From NCBI GenBank assembly GCA_021799405.1, contig JAJZAL010000055.1:1-24933 (forward strand): a stretch of DNA of 24,933 bases. The letters are read 5' to 3'. The notes beneath the pieces were generated by a model. It had not been told where the DNA came from. It saw only the letters and a list, made by a program, of their open reading frames with translations, and ran no database searches. The stretch comes from Acidobacteriota bacterium (GTDB lineage: Bacteria > Acidobacteriota > Terriglobia > Terriglobales > Acidobacteriaceae). The position numbers and the translations under genes were made by a program. Below, in pieces: positions 1 through 7,797 of the stretch (position 1 is its first letter; the number at the start of each line of letters is the position of its first letter).

Positions 1-485
1 CACCTCCGGGCAAAACTGTGGAGTTCACCATCTCGGGGACAGGCTCCATCCCGCGCGAACAACAGGCCGACAACGGCGGGCAGCAAGCGGCGGCAACCGC
101 CAATCAGCCCGGTGGCGGGATCGGGGCGCCCATCGATTCTCCCGATCCGCTCACAAAGTACAAGTGGTGGATTCTTGGCGGCCTGGCGCTGATTCTGGCC
201 GCGGCGGCAGCCTTCCTGCTGCGCAAGCCGACGCTGGCAGCGGCGCCGGGCGGTGCGCCCGTTGCCGTGGCCATGCCTGACTTCAGCGCCGCGCCTGCAA
301 CCGCCGCTACGGCCAGGCCCGCGGCCCCGGCAGCCGGGAACGCTGCCCTGTTGAATGCCCTCAAGGAAGAACTGTTTGCCCTGGAAAGCGAGAAACTCTC
401 CGGCAATCTCTCGCCCGCCGAATACACCGAAGTGAAGGCAGCGCTGGAAACCGTGCTGAAGCGGGCATTGAAAAGAAGCTCCTAG
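1..485 (+). CDS. C-terminal part of a membrane-anchored protein (carboxypeptidase-regulatory-like family), truncated by the window edge
   Basis: The reading frame is open from the first bases of the window, and a GTG at 18 is probably an internal Val codon, so this is the 3' end of a longer gene. What is visible is a short PPGKTVEFTISG segment that looks like the end of an extracellular beta-rich domain. A low-complexity Gly/Ala/Gln linker follows, then one transmembrane helix (WWILGGLALILAAAAAFLLR, about 45 codons in). After a Pro/Ala-rich linker comes a charged helical tail containing LLNALKEELFALESEKLSG. This resembles acidobacterial proteins with an N-terminal carboxypeptidase-regulatory-like domain, one TM helix and a small cytoplasmic helical tail. 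The tail is also reminiscent of CcmH/CcmI-type helices, but that resemblance is weak. The function is unknown. A strong hairpin follows the stop codon. Confidence 0.6.
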   Translation, partial: PPGKTVEFTISGTGSIPREQQADNGGQQAAATANQPGGGIGAPIDSPDPLTKYKWWILGGLALILAAAAAFLLRKPTLAAAPGGAPVAVAMPDFSAAPATAATARPAAPAAGNAALLNALKEELFALESEKLSGNLSPAEYTEVKAALETVLKRALKRSS

Positions 486-520
486 CGCGCGACTCATTAG
501 CACCTATCCATCGTGATTTC

Positions 521-564
521 AAAGGGATGTGGCGTTTTCTACAAGCAAACGCCGCATCCCTTTT
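521..564 (+). terminator. Strong hairpin, likely intrinsic terminator of the upstream gene
   Basis: Two 17-base arms (521-537 and 547-563) are complementary with a single G-U wobble around a 9-base loop. The left arm begins AAAGGG and the right arm ends CCCTTT followed by one more T, giving a short U-rich end. It lies 36 bases past the stop codon of the first gene, where a terminator is expected. Confidence 0.75.
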
Positions 565-709
565 CGGCCTCCGCATGCAACCACGGGCAATACCGTTACT
601 GCCTGCCGGTGCCCGGAACCAGTCGCCCCGGATCCGAACTGGACGAGGGACGGTTTTGGGTCTTTTTGCACGGCTTTCGCATCCAAGGAATGGACGTGAT
701 ATTGTCCCG

Positions 710-736
710 GCTAGCAGCTAGAAGCTAGCTGCTAGC
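710..736 (+). promoter_or_regulatory. Perfect GCTAGC palindromic hairpin in the htpX leader
   Basis: GCTAGCAGCTAG (710-721) and CTAGCTGCTAGC (725-736) are exact reverse complements around a 3-base AAG loop, giving a perfect 12-bp hairpin. A further GCTAGC copy at 745-750 runs directly from the htpX ribosome binding site AGGAG (741-745) to just before the ATG at 752. The hairpin could also be a copy of an intergenic short palindromic repeat. Any regulatory effect on htpX is inference. Confidence 0.6.
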
Positions 737-751
737 TGCCAGGAGCTAGCA

Positions 752-1618
752 ATGAACACCTTCAAGACCGCGTTTCTGCTGACCGCCCTGACGCTTCTTC
801 TGATTCTGGCCGGCGAGTACTTCGGCGGCACTGACGGCGCGCTGATCGCCTTTGTCCTCGCGGCCGCCATGAACTTTTTCAGTTACTTTTACTCCGACAA
901 GATCGCGCTGGCGATGTACGGCGCAAAGCCCGTCACCCGCGAGGAACTGCCCCGCGCTTACGACGTCGTGGAGCGCCTGACCCGGCGCGCTGGCATTCCC
1001 ATGCCCAAAATCTACGTCATCCCCACTGAGTCGCCGAATGCCTTCGCTACCGGCCGCAATCCGCAGCACGCCTCGGTCGCCGTCACCCACGGCATCCTGG
1101 CGCTGCTGAATGACGAAGAACTGGAAGGCGTGCTGGCTCATGAACTGGGGCACGTGCGCAACCGCGACATTCTCACCAGCTCCATTGCCGCCACGCTGGC
1201 CGGCGCCATCACCATTCTGGCACGCATGGCCTTCTGGTTCGGAGCCATCGGCGGCATGGGCGGCGGCGACCGCCGCGACCGCGAAGGCGGCCTGGGCGCG
1301 CTGGTCATGCTGCTGCTGGCGCCGCTTGCGGCCATGCTGATCCAGCTTTGGGTTTCGCGTACGCGCGAGTACGAGGCGGACGCGTCAGGCGCGCACCTCA
1401 CCGGCAATCCCTACGCGCTGGCCAGCGCGCTCGAGAAAATCTCCGCTGTCAGCCGGAGGGTTCCACTCATGGCTTCGCCCAGTTCGGCCCATCTGTTTAT
1501 CGTTGCGCCGCTGCTCTCGGGCGAAACTCTCGCCAGTCTGTTCAGCACGCATCCGCCCATCCAGAAGCGCATCGAGCGCCTCATCGGCCGGCCCTCGGTC
1601 TACGGGAGCTTGCGGTAA
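752..1618 (+). CDS. htpX: HtpX-family M48 membrane zinc metalloprotease
   Basis: HtpX proteases sit in the inner membrane and cleave misfolded or damaged membrane proteins, often under heat or envelope stress. The 288-residue length fits the family. Two N-terminal hydrophobic segments (about 5-22 and 29-48) precede the zinc motif HELGH at 130-134. The third ligand is expected at Glu206 in REYEADASGA, and further hydrophobic segments lie at about 143-170 and 181-201 between these motifs. A short DRRDREGG loop after a Gly-rich stretch is typical of the family. The start is set by AGGAG at 741-745, 6 bases before the ATG. The leader carries a perfect hairpin. The gene appears to be transcribed alone: a hairpin terminator lies upstream and repeats lie downstream. 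Confidence 0.93.
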   Translation: MNTFKTAFLLTALTLLLILAGEYFGGTDGALIAFVLAAAMNFFSYFYSDKIALAMYGAKPVTREELPRAYDVVERLTRRAGIPMPKIYVIPTESPNAFATGRNPQHASVAVTHGILALLNDEELEGVLAHELGHVRNRDILTSSIAATLAGAITILARMAFWFGAIGGMGGGDRRDREGGLGALVMLLLAPLAAMLIQLWVSRTREYEADASGAHLTGNPYALASALEKISAVSRRVPLMASPSSAHLFIVAPLLSGETLASLFSTHPPIQKRIERLIGRPSVYGSLR

Positions 1619-1620
1619 GA

Positions 1621-1664
1621 CAGTTGTCAGTGAACAGTTGTCAGGGATCAGGGATCAGTTGTCA
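1621..1664 (+). repeat. Cluster of CAGTTGTCAG direct repeats (left arm of an inverted pair)
   Basis: CAGTTGTCAG occurs at 1621-1630 and 1635-1644, with a third near-copy (CAGTTGTCA) at 1656-1664. Two GGGATCA units lie between the second and third copies. The cluster starts right after the htpX stop codon. The same motif in opposite orientation lies at 1809-1820, so the two clusters bracket about 145 bases. Confidence 0.75.
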
Positions 1665-1808
1665 TCTGTGAATGTGCCCAGGTCAGACTCGCGGCAGTTC
1701 AACGCTTCATTCTCGACGCGAATTTGCTGAGGGCAGGCTTGAAGGTTACAGGAAGTGCTTGACTCCACGATTTTCCTTGACAATCGAAGTAGAACTGCAA
1801 TGCTGGCA

Positions 1809-1820
1809 CTGACAACTGAC
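1809..1820 (-). repeat. Inverted copy of the GTTGTCAG repeat abutting the next start codon
   Basis: CTGACAACTGAC is the reverse complement of GTCAGTTGTCAG, so it is the opposite orientation of the cluster at 1621-1664. It ends 2 bases before the ATG at 1823 and occupies the place where a Shine-Dalgarno sequence would be. The bracketed stretch 1665-1808 has no convincing ORF. A TTGACA (1777-1782) looks like a -35 box but has no good -10 partner. Confidence 0.7.
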
Positions 1821-1822
1821 CT

Positions 1823-2314
1823 ATGAAAACCCTCATCCGCACGCTTCTTTATCTCGCTCTCATCGTCTGGCTCGGCGCGGAGATCTTCTTTCCCGTGGTG
1901 GCCGCCGTCACGTTCACGACGCTGCAGCCGGAGACGCACGTTGCCGGCACGATCGTAGGCCAGTTGATCCGAATCCTGCACGGCATGGGACTGGTTTCCG
2001 GCATGGTTGCGCTGGCTTTGCAGGCGCTGGCTCCCGCCTTGGGTGTCTATAAGCCGCGCGCCGTGCTGGCGCCGATGGCGCTTGTGGTGCTGATGATGGC
2101 CTTCACCGTCTACTCGCAGTTCGGTATCATCCCGGCCATGGAGCACGACCGCATCGCCGTTGGCGGAGACATCGATGCGGCGCCTCCCATGAATCCGTAT
2201 CGCATTCACTTCAACAAGCTGCACAACCGCAGCGAGCATGTGGAGGAAGCAATCCTGCTGCTGGGGCTGGCGACTTTGGTGCTGGTAGCGCATGCGGAAA
2301 CGTCGCGGGTGTAA
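1823..2314 (+). CDS. DUF4149 family membrane protein
   Basis: This 163-residue protein has four predicted membrane helices, at about 5-30, 46-70, 80-105 and 140-157. A polar loop between helices 3 and 4 holds the segment NPYRIHFNKLHNRSEHVEEA. The arrangement, with the conserved F-x(2)-LHNRSEHVE-like loop ahead of the last helix, matches DUF4149 (TMEM205-like) proteins of unknown function. No purine-rich ribosome binding site precedes the ATG, because that position is taken by the inverted repeat. Initiation may therefore be weak, leaderless or SD-independent. The gene stands alone, with a convergent phosphoesterase gene downstream and a hairpin between them. Confidence 0.75.
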   Translation: MKTLIRTLLYLALIVWLGAEIFFPVVAAVTFTTLQPETHVAGTIVGQLIRILHGMGLVSGMVALALQALAPALGVYKPRAVLAPMALVVLMMAFTVYSQFGIIPAMEHDRIAVGGDIDAAPPMNPYRIHFNKLHNRSEHVEEAILLLGLATLVLVAHAETSRV

Positions 2315-2375
2315 GAGAACAAGGAGTTCCTGACGCACCCGCGATGGCGTCCACATCGCAGCCGTTAAAATGCCT

Positions 2376-2405
2376 GCGGCCTTTCCGTTTTACTGGAAAG
2401 GCCGC
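2376..2405. terminator. Bidirectional hairpin between convergent genes
   Basis: GCGGCCTTTCC (2376-2386) and GGAAAGGCCGC (2395-2405) form a perfect 11-bp stem with an 8-base loop. It lies between the stops of the DUF4149 gene and the minus-strand phosphoesterase gene. There is no long T tract on either side, so its efficiency as an intrinsic terminator is uncertain. Confidence 0.6.
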
Positions 2406-2433
2406 GCCGGGTTTCTTGGTCTATTGAAGGCGA

Positions 2434-4467
2434 TTACCGGCCTCCGTGGTCATCGCGATCCCCGCGGCCGAAATTGAACATGTCGAAGAGGTCCCCGATT
2501 GCAGGGCCATTCGTCGGCACGTAGGGATTCGCTTCGGTGGCGGCCGGGTCGGGCAGGTTGTCGCGGCTGCGGTTAGTGATCGGATTCAGGTCCCAGTTCC
2601 TTTCGAGGAACTTGAGGATCGAGACGTGATCGGCGTACGTGTGCGAAATGTGGCCAGCCTGCGTGAACGGCGAAACCACAAGCAGCGGAACGCGCGTCCC
2701 GTCACCGAAGAAATCGAGCGGCTGGACGTATCCGGAGTCATAATAGCCGCCGCCCTCGTCGAAGGTGATAAAGATCGCGGTGCTGGCCCAGAGCTTGCGA
2801 TTGGCCTGCACCTCATTCACGATCTTCATCACGAAGCCCTCGAACAAATCAAGCTTGGACGAGGCCGGATGTCCATCAACGAATGCGCTTGGCTTTACGA
2901 AGGAAACCGCCGGCAGTGTTCCGTTCCTGATATCGGAGTAGAGATTGACGGTGTCCTGGATATGCGCGGCGCGCAGGGTGGGATTGGTCATGATCGACGC
3001 CGAGTACTGCAGGAAGTCGCAGATGTTGCAATACTCGTCTCCCGGCTTCTGGTAATAGGGATCATTGGCGTAGAGGTTCCATTGATCGCCGTAATACTTG
3101 AAGGAGATATTCTTCGCCAGCAGAGCATCGCCGATCGTGCGTACTGTCGAAGGTGGAACAGTGAAGACCGTGTTGTGATTGTTGGTATCGGTGTAGGCAT
3201 TGGTCCCGTTGCCAAAGTAGCCCGGGTTGTAGTTGTTCAGCAGATAGTAGTGGCCGGGCGCGCATTTCGGATCGACGCGATGGGGCAGCGTGGCCAGGTA
3301 GTCCAGTTCCGCCGCAACGCCGGGCGCATTGGGATCGGCGCATTCGCTGTAGCTTCCACCGCCATACGAGGGCGATCCATTCGATCCCCCGCCGTAGCCG
3401 TCTTCGCTATACCAGTTGTTGGTGCCGGATGCTGCATTTGGATTTTCGATCTCGTCCACCACGCCGGCATTCGCTGTTCCTGCCGCTACGAGCTGGTTAT
3501 GCGGCGGAACGGCGGGATTTCCCTTGCCGTCGCTGAACCAGAGCGCGTCGCCCGTGCCCAGTTCGATGTGATTCATGCCGGTGCCGCCTGTTGCCGCCTG
3601 GTGATAGTTGTCACTCAGCGCGTAGTGGTCCGCAAGATACTTCAGATAAGGCGCGTCTCCTTCCTGCATGTTGTAGAAGCCCATGGAGGCCGAGCCTTCG
3701 CGCGTGGACTCCTCGGTAAACGGCGAAGGCTGAGGCCGGCCGTTGGAACCCGCTCCAATGGTGGTCTCGACCCACGGAAACAGATCGGCCCTGCATCCGC
3801 TGGGATTGTTGCGATCGGCGTAGCTCATACTGCAGTCCAGTTGCTGCGCCATCTGGTAGTAGCGGTGCACGGGACTGGCCGTGTACGCATCGTAGGGAAT
3901 TCCCGGTGTGATCTGGAATGGTCCCGGTGGCAGCGAATCTACATTGGGAATGCGCGTATCGGGCGTACCCGCCTTCAGGCCGGTGCCGCCGGTGGTCAGG
4001 TAAGTGTAATAGGTGTCGTTGGGCAGGCCCGTCTCCGCGGCTTTGGCTTCAGCCAGCGTGGAGAAGAAAGGCTTTGTGGGGCCACCAGCCAGCGGCGTGG
4101 GAAGAGTGGTATAAAGCTCCTTCTGCTGAGGGCTTACCTGGTACCCTTCACTGGCCTCATCCACCGCCGAATACTGCTCCGCTTTCCAATAATTCGGGCC
4201 TGGGGCGCCATCCGCATTGATAATCCCCTCAGAAAGAAGATTCATGACCCTCTGGTGGCGAATGGGCTTATAGGTTGCGAAAACGTGGTCAAAGCTGCGA
4301 TTTTCACCGATGATCACTATCACATGCTTGATGGGCGTGCGTGTCTCGACCTTCTGGGCGGAATCCTCCGCGAATGCAGGCACCGGCATTCCTGCAAACA
4401 CTTGCAGCGCAGCGAGTATTGCCGCACCGCTCTTCAGGCAAATTGATTCGAACTGACTCCTGAACAT
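2434..4467 (-). CDS. Secreted phospholipase C / acid phosphatase-like phosphoesterase (PF04185 family)
   Basis: The product is 677 residues, with a signal peptide at about 1-33 (cleavage near PAFA|E). The family hydrolyses phosphodiester or phosphomonoester bonds outside the cytoplasm. Key motifs are IIGENRSFDHVF (ENRSFDH at 55-61), TFDEGGGYYD near residue 568 and a downstream ADHVS segment, which are the alkaline-phosphatase-superfamily metal and nucleophile regions of PF04185 enzymes. The middle contains Gly/Ser/Asn-rich loops with Cys residues, compatible with export. The frame stays open far upstream (to 5187), but that part is antisense to ychF. The ATG at 4467 is chosen because it has GGAGAG upstream and begins the signal peptide. 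Substrate (phospholipid or small phosphoester) cannot be read from sequence. The gene is divergent from ychF across about 255 bases. Confidence 0.85.
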   Translation of the reverse strand: MFRSQFESICLKSGAAILAALQVFAGMPVPAFAEDSAQKVETRTPIKHVIVIIGENRSFDHVFATYKPIRHQRVMNLLSEGIINADGAPGPNYWKAEQYSAVDEASEGYQVSPQQKELYTTLPTPLAGGPTKPFFSTLAEAKAAETGLPNDTYYTYLTTGGTGLKAGTPDTRIPNVDSLPPGPFQITPGIPYDAYTASPVHRYYQMAQQLDCSMSYADRNNPSGCRADLFPWVETTIGAGSNGRPQPSPFTEESTREGSASMGFYNMQEGDAPYLKYLADHYALSDNYHQAATGGTGMNHIELGTGDALWFSDGKGNPAVPPHNQLVAAGTANAGVVDEIENPNAASGTNNWYSEDGYGGGSNGSPSYGGGSYSECADPNAPGVAAELDYLATLPHRVDPKCAPGHYYLLNNYNPGYFGNGTNAYTDTNNHNTVFTVPPSTVRTIGDALLAKNISFKYYGDQWNLYANDPYYQKPGDEYCNICDFLQYSASIMTNPTLRAAHIQDTVNLYSDIRNGTLPAVSFVKPSAFVDGHPASSKLDLFEGFVMKIVNEVQANRKLWASTAIFITFDEGGGYYDSGYVQPLDFFGDGTRVPLLVVSPFTQAGHISHTYADHVSILKFLERNWDLNPITNRSRDNLPDPAATEANPYVPTNGPAIGDLFDMFNFGRGDRDDHGGR

Positions 4468-4722
4468 AATTCTCTCCACAGGGGGAATGAGAGTCTGCAC
4501 GCGCCCTTGATGCTTCACGCGAGCAGCTTGCGTAGAATAGCCAGCGTTTTCAAAACAGCGCATAAACGCCGGAAGAATGCACGATGAAATTCCGGGCAGC
4601 CTGTGGATTGCTGGGCCGGACAAAGTTCCAGTGGCGCAGCCGATCGAGCGGGATCGTCTGGCTGCGGCATGGGCTATGATCGAGAATGGTCCTTCAACAA
4701 TTGGACCCTTAATGGAACGATC

Positions 4723-5808
4723 ATGAAGACTGGCATTATCGGCCTGCCGCAGGTAGGCAAGACCTCGTTGTTCAAGATTCTGACCAAGGCCAAGCTCACC
4801 GAGCACGGCTACTCGAACCCGCGCGAGGCGCATATTGGCGTGGCGCGCGTCCCCGACGAACGGCTTGACAAACTGTCGGAACTCTACTCGCCGAAGAAGA
4901 CCACCTATGCCTCGGTCGAGTACGTCGACGTCGCCGCTATCGGGCAGGAGGCCCTCAAGGAATCGGCGTTTCTTGCCAACCTCCGCAATGTGGATGCGCT
5001 CATTCACGTGCTGCGCGCCTTCGAGGATGACTCGATTCCCCATGTCGGCCCCATCGATCCGCTGCGCGACATCAAGAATGTCGAGTTCGACCTGATGGTC
5101 AGCGATCTGACGCAGATTGAAAAGCGCCTGGAGCGCGTGGAGAAAGACCTGCGCAAGATGCGTTCGAGCGAGCTGGAGCAGGAGCACGCGCTGCTTCTGC
5201 GCTCAAAGGAGGCACTCGAAAAGGAGCAGCCTCTGCGCGAGCTGGAGATGACGCCCGAGGAGAAAAAGCTCATCAAGGGCTTCATGTTCCTTTCGCAAAA
5301 GCCCATCCTGTATGTTCTGAACATCGGTGAAAGCACCTCGCTGGGTGCGGACCTTGAAGCGGCGGCAAGCCGCTTCAAGCTGGATGAGGTCTCTCACCGG
5401 CCCAATGCCGCGGCTACAGCCATCTGCGGCAAGGTGGAGGCCGAGCTGGCGGAGATGGACGATGCCGAAGCCGGTGATTTTCTGGCGAGCTATGAACTCC
5501 ACGAAAGCGGCCTGGTGCGCCTGATCCGGAAGAGCTATGAGCTGCTCGGGTTGATCAGCTTCTTCACCGCGGGCGAGGACGAGTGCCGCGCCTGGACCGT
5601 GCCCGTTGGCTCAAAGGCGCCGCAGGCTGCCGGAGCCATCCACTCCGACCTCGAACATCACTTCATCCGCGCCGAGACGATCCGCTGGGATCAGCTACTG
5701 GAAGCAGGCTCCGAGGCGGCAGCGCGGGCCAAAGGAACATTGCGGCTTGAAGGCAAGGAATACATCGTCCAGGATGGCGACGTGCTGCATATCCGGCACA
5801 GCGGGTAA
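4723..5808 (+). CDS. ychF: YchF/Obg-family redox-linked ATPase
   Basis: YchF (OLA1 family) is a ribosome-associated P-loop NTPase that prefers ATP. The 361-residue product has the expected layout: a G1 loop GLPQVGKTS near the N-terminus, a coiled-coil insertion with many Glu/Arg/Leu at about 125-180, the family-specific NxxE replacement of the usual NKxD (NIGE in YVLNIGE), and a C-terminal TGS domain. The TGS domain carries the hallmark segments AWTVPVGSKAPQAAGAIH and EGKEYIVQDGDVLHIRH. The frame extends to 4603, but the ATG at 4723 immediately starts the conserved N-terminus and matches the family length. The ribosome binding site is weak (GGAACG). The next gene, a ZIP transporter, starts 6 bases after the stop, which suggests one transcript. 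Confidence 0.92.
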   Translation: MKTGIIGLPQVGKTSLFKILTKAKLTEHGYSNPREAHIGVARVPDERLDKLSELYSPKKTTYASVEYVDVAAIGQEALKESAFLANLRNVDALIHVLRAFEDDSIPHVGPIDPLRDIKNVEFDLMVSDLTQIEKRLERVEKDLRKMRSSELEQEHALLLRSKEALEKEQPLRELEMTPEEKKLIKGFMFLSQKPILYVLNIGESTSLGADLEAAASRFKLDEVSHRPNAAATAICGKVEAELAEMDDAEAGDFLASYELHESGLVRLIRKSYELLGLISFFTAGEDECRAWTVPVGSKAPQAAGAIHSDLEHHFIRAETIRWDQLLEAGSEAAARAKGTLRLEGKEYIVQDGDVLHIRHSG

Positions 5809-5814
5809 GTAAGA

Positions 5815-6540
5815 ATGCTGAAGATCTCACTTCTTCTCGGGCTGGTTGCCGGGCTGGCCGATGTGGCCGGTGGACTGGTGCTGGTGCGCGCGCGTGGCGT
5901 GGACCGTTACCTGCGTTACTTTGTCGCGCTGGGCGCCGGCTTTCTGATGGCTACGGCTCTTCTGGAAATGGCGCCTGAAAGCCTGAGCCTGAGCCCGCGG
6001 CTGGGGCCTATCCTCATCATGGGCGGCTACTGCGTAGTGCACCTGCTGGAACATACCATCAACGCCCACTTCCACTACGGCGAGGAGACCCATCACGACG
6101 AATTCGTTTCAGCGCGCACCGGCTACTCGGTGCTGGGCGGCCTCAGCGTTCACGCCCTCTTTGACGGCGTGGCCATCGGCTCCGGCTTTGTGGTTTCAAA
6201 CTGGCTGGGCTGGCTGATCTTTCTCGCGATTCTGCTGCATAAGGCCCCTGAGGGCTTCACCATGGCCAGCGTGATGCTTGCCAGTGGGCGCAGCCGCGCC
6301 GTCGCATTCTACTCCGCGGTGGCTCTGGCGGCGGCCACTCTGGGCGGCGTGCTGATCATCGAACTGGTTCCCCGCTGGACAAACTTCGGGTTGCCCATCT
6401 CCGCGGGCGTGGCCCTCTATGTGGGCGCAAGCGACCTGGTGCCCGAGGTCAACCGCGAACCCGGAATCCGGATGGCGCTGGTATTTTTTCTTGGCGTTGC
6501 AGGCTTCCTGCTGCTACGGCTGCTGCTGCCCGCGCTCTAG
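5815..6540 (+). CDS. ZIP-family divalent metal transporter
   Basis: ZIP proteins move Zn2+ or other divalent metals into the cytoplasm. The 241-residue protein has about 7-8 hydrophobic helices. The two metal-site helices are present: HALFDGVAIG at 113-122 (His113, Asp117) and LHKAPEG at 141-147 (His142, Glu146), close to the HNxPEG signature with Lys in place of Asn. A His/Glu-rich loop at 80-95 (HTINAHFHYGEETHHDE) is the usual variable metal-binding loop. It starts 6 bases after ychF and is likely co-transcribed with it. Its 3' end overlaps the convergent glycosyltransferase gene by 27 bases. Metal specificity is not readable from sequence. Confidence 0.88.
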   Translation: MLKISLLLGLVAGLADVAGGLVLVRARGVDRYLRYFVALGAGFLMATALLEMAPESLSLSPRLGPILIMGGYCVVHLLEHTINAHFHYGEETHHDEFVSARTGYSVLGGLSVHALFDGVAIGSGFVVSNWLGWLIFLAILLHKAPEGFTMASVMLASGRSRAVAFYSAVALAAATLGGVLIIELVPRWTNFGLPISAGVALYVGASDLVPEVNREPGIRMALVFFLGVAGFLLLRLLLPAL

Positions 6541-7434
6541 AGGTTTGGGGGCGCTGCCACGGCCCCGCGTCCGTCTTCCGAATCCGATCTTTCCCGCGTA
6601 GAGCCTCGCCAGCAACCGCCCATAATCCCAGGCAACCTTGAAGTTGGCCTTGCTTGAGCCTCTGTAGCGCTGGCCAAAGGCAAATGGCACTTCCTTCATC
6701 GATTGAATCCGCGAGCGGACGAGAATCTCCAGCAGCAGCTTGAAACCCGCCCGCTGAAACGCGATGGATTCGAGGCAGCGGCGGCGGACCATAAAGTAGC
6801 CGGACATGGGGTCTTTAGCGCGGAGGCCCCTCCGCTGCAGGGGCAATGTGACCCAGACAGCCGCAGCCGACAGGAACTTGCGGAAGGGATTCCATGCGCC
6901 CAGTTCGCCGCCCGGAGTATAGCGGCTGCCGATCGCGATGTCACAGCCCTCTCTGATCACCGCAATCAACTGCGGCAGTAGTTCAGGAGGATGCTGCAAA
7001 TCGGCATCCATGACGCCGAGCACCGTCGCGTCTGAGCGCTGCCAGCCGTGCAGGACAGCTCCGGAGAGCCCGCGTTCTCCCTTGCGCACCAGCAGCCGGA
7101 CATGCGGATCTTTCTCCGCGATGGCTGAAACCACAGCGCCGGTTCCATCGATGCTGTCATCATCCACCACCAGAATTTCGTATGAAATACCCAGAGGATC
7201 GATGACGGAGCGGACATGATCGAGCAGGCGTCCGATGTTCTCGGCCTCGCAAAGCGTTGGTATAACGAGCGCGAGCTTTTCCTCCGCTTCGCATCGGGAG
7301 CCCCCGAGCGGCAAGGGAACGGCCTCATCAGCCGTAACGCCGGGTTGATTGAAACTTCGCCTGAACATGCCCATAACAGGGTACACGGAACCCAACTCTT
7401 CTGGCTCACTCAGTTGCTCATTTGTCCAGCGCAT
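6514..7434 (-). CDS. GT2 glycosyltransferase, polyprenol-phosphate mannose/glucose synthase-like
   Basis: The product (about 306 residues) is a GT-A fold enzyme of the dolichol-phosphate mannosyltransferase (DPM1) type. Such enzymes transfer a sugar from a nucleotide donor to polyprenyl phosphate on the cytoplasmic face. Visible motifs are ALVIPTLCEAENIG, EILVVDDDSIDGTG (acidic site at about 91-93), VMDADLQHPPE (about 141-151), GSRYTPGGELGAWNPFR and DPMSGYFMVRR. No membrane helices follow the catalytic domain, as in single-domain DPM1 enzymes. The first 50 or so residues are extra and variable, so the start is uncertain. The ATG at 7434 is chosen over an upstream TTG at 7452, and ATGs at 7371 and 7365 are alternatives. 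Two tandem polytopic membrane proteins lie divergently next to it and could use a lipid-linked sugar. Confidence 0.85.
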   Translation of the reverse strand: MRWTNEQLSEPEELGSVYPVMGMFRRSFNQPGVTADEAVPLPLGGSRCEAEEKLALVIPTLCEAENIGRLLDHVRSVIDPLGISYEILVVDDDSIDGTGAVVSAIAEKDPHVRLLVRKGERGLSGAVLHGWQRSDATVLGVMDADLQHPPELLPQLIAVIREGCDIAIGSRYTPGGELGAWNPFRKFLSAAAVWVTLPLQRRGLRAKDPMSGYFMVRRRCLESIAFQRAGFKLLLEILVRSRIQSMKEVPFAFGQRYRGSSKANFKVAWDYGRLLARLYAGKIGFGRRTRGRGSAPKPLERGQQQP

Positions 7435-7797
7435 ATTGCCAGGAGGTACCAAACTGGTTCAGCCCGGGATGGATGAAGGCTCCCGTTGAGGCAAACGTTT
7501 TCAACCAGAGCCCCGGCACATATCTGCTTCGGATGCGGTTTGATTCCGGCAGACACCGATTTCCGTCAAGGCAAGAAGACATTCACTGCTTCCGTCCCAT
7601 ACAATCAGAAAGGTAATGTTCTGGGCACAAGGCGAAAACTTCCTCCTGAGCAGTACGGCGCACTCGAGTTCCCCCGCAGTCTGGGAGGAGTAGCTAAGAA
7701 GCATAGGGCCTGCGCTGTTGATCTCGCCAGTTCGGGGCATGTCAGGCGAAGCCCTGCAATTCGCGCAATATCTCTTGAAAAAACAAGGATTTATCAC
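7435..7797. other. Intergenic region between the divergent GT2 gene and membrane protein gene
   Basis: This stretch of about 360 bases lies between two divergent starts and should hold both promoters. I see no convincing -35/-10 pair. The plus frame of the downstream gene stays open back to 7486, but that part has no membrane-protein character and is missing from the paralogue. AAGGAT at 7785-7790, 7 bases before the GTG at 7798, is the most credible ribosome binding site. Confidence 0.5.

Noticed and set aside
1621..1664. Possible CRISPR-like array
   Set aside because: Repeats are only 9-10 bases, spacers are irregular and very short, and there are no cas genes.
2446..4446. 666-codon open frame on the plus strand opposite the phosphoesterase gene
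   Set aside because: It mirrors the GC-rich minus-strand gene, has no recognisable domain and no signal for initiation. The minus strand carries a signal peptide and family motifs.
4468..5187. 240-codon N-terminal extension of the phosphoesterase frame
   Set aside because: It runs antisense through ychF, has no family similarity, and the ATG at 4467 with GGAGAG starts a proper signal peptide.
7486..7797. 104-codon N-terminal extension of membrane protein A
   Set aside because: Not present in paralogue B, no ribosome binding site at its first ATG, and composition unlike a membrane protein. The GTG at 7798 is better supported, though not proven.
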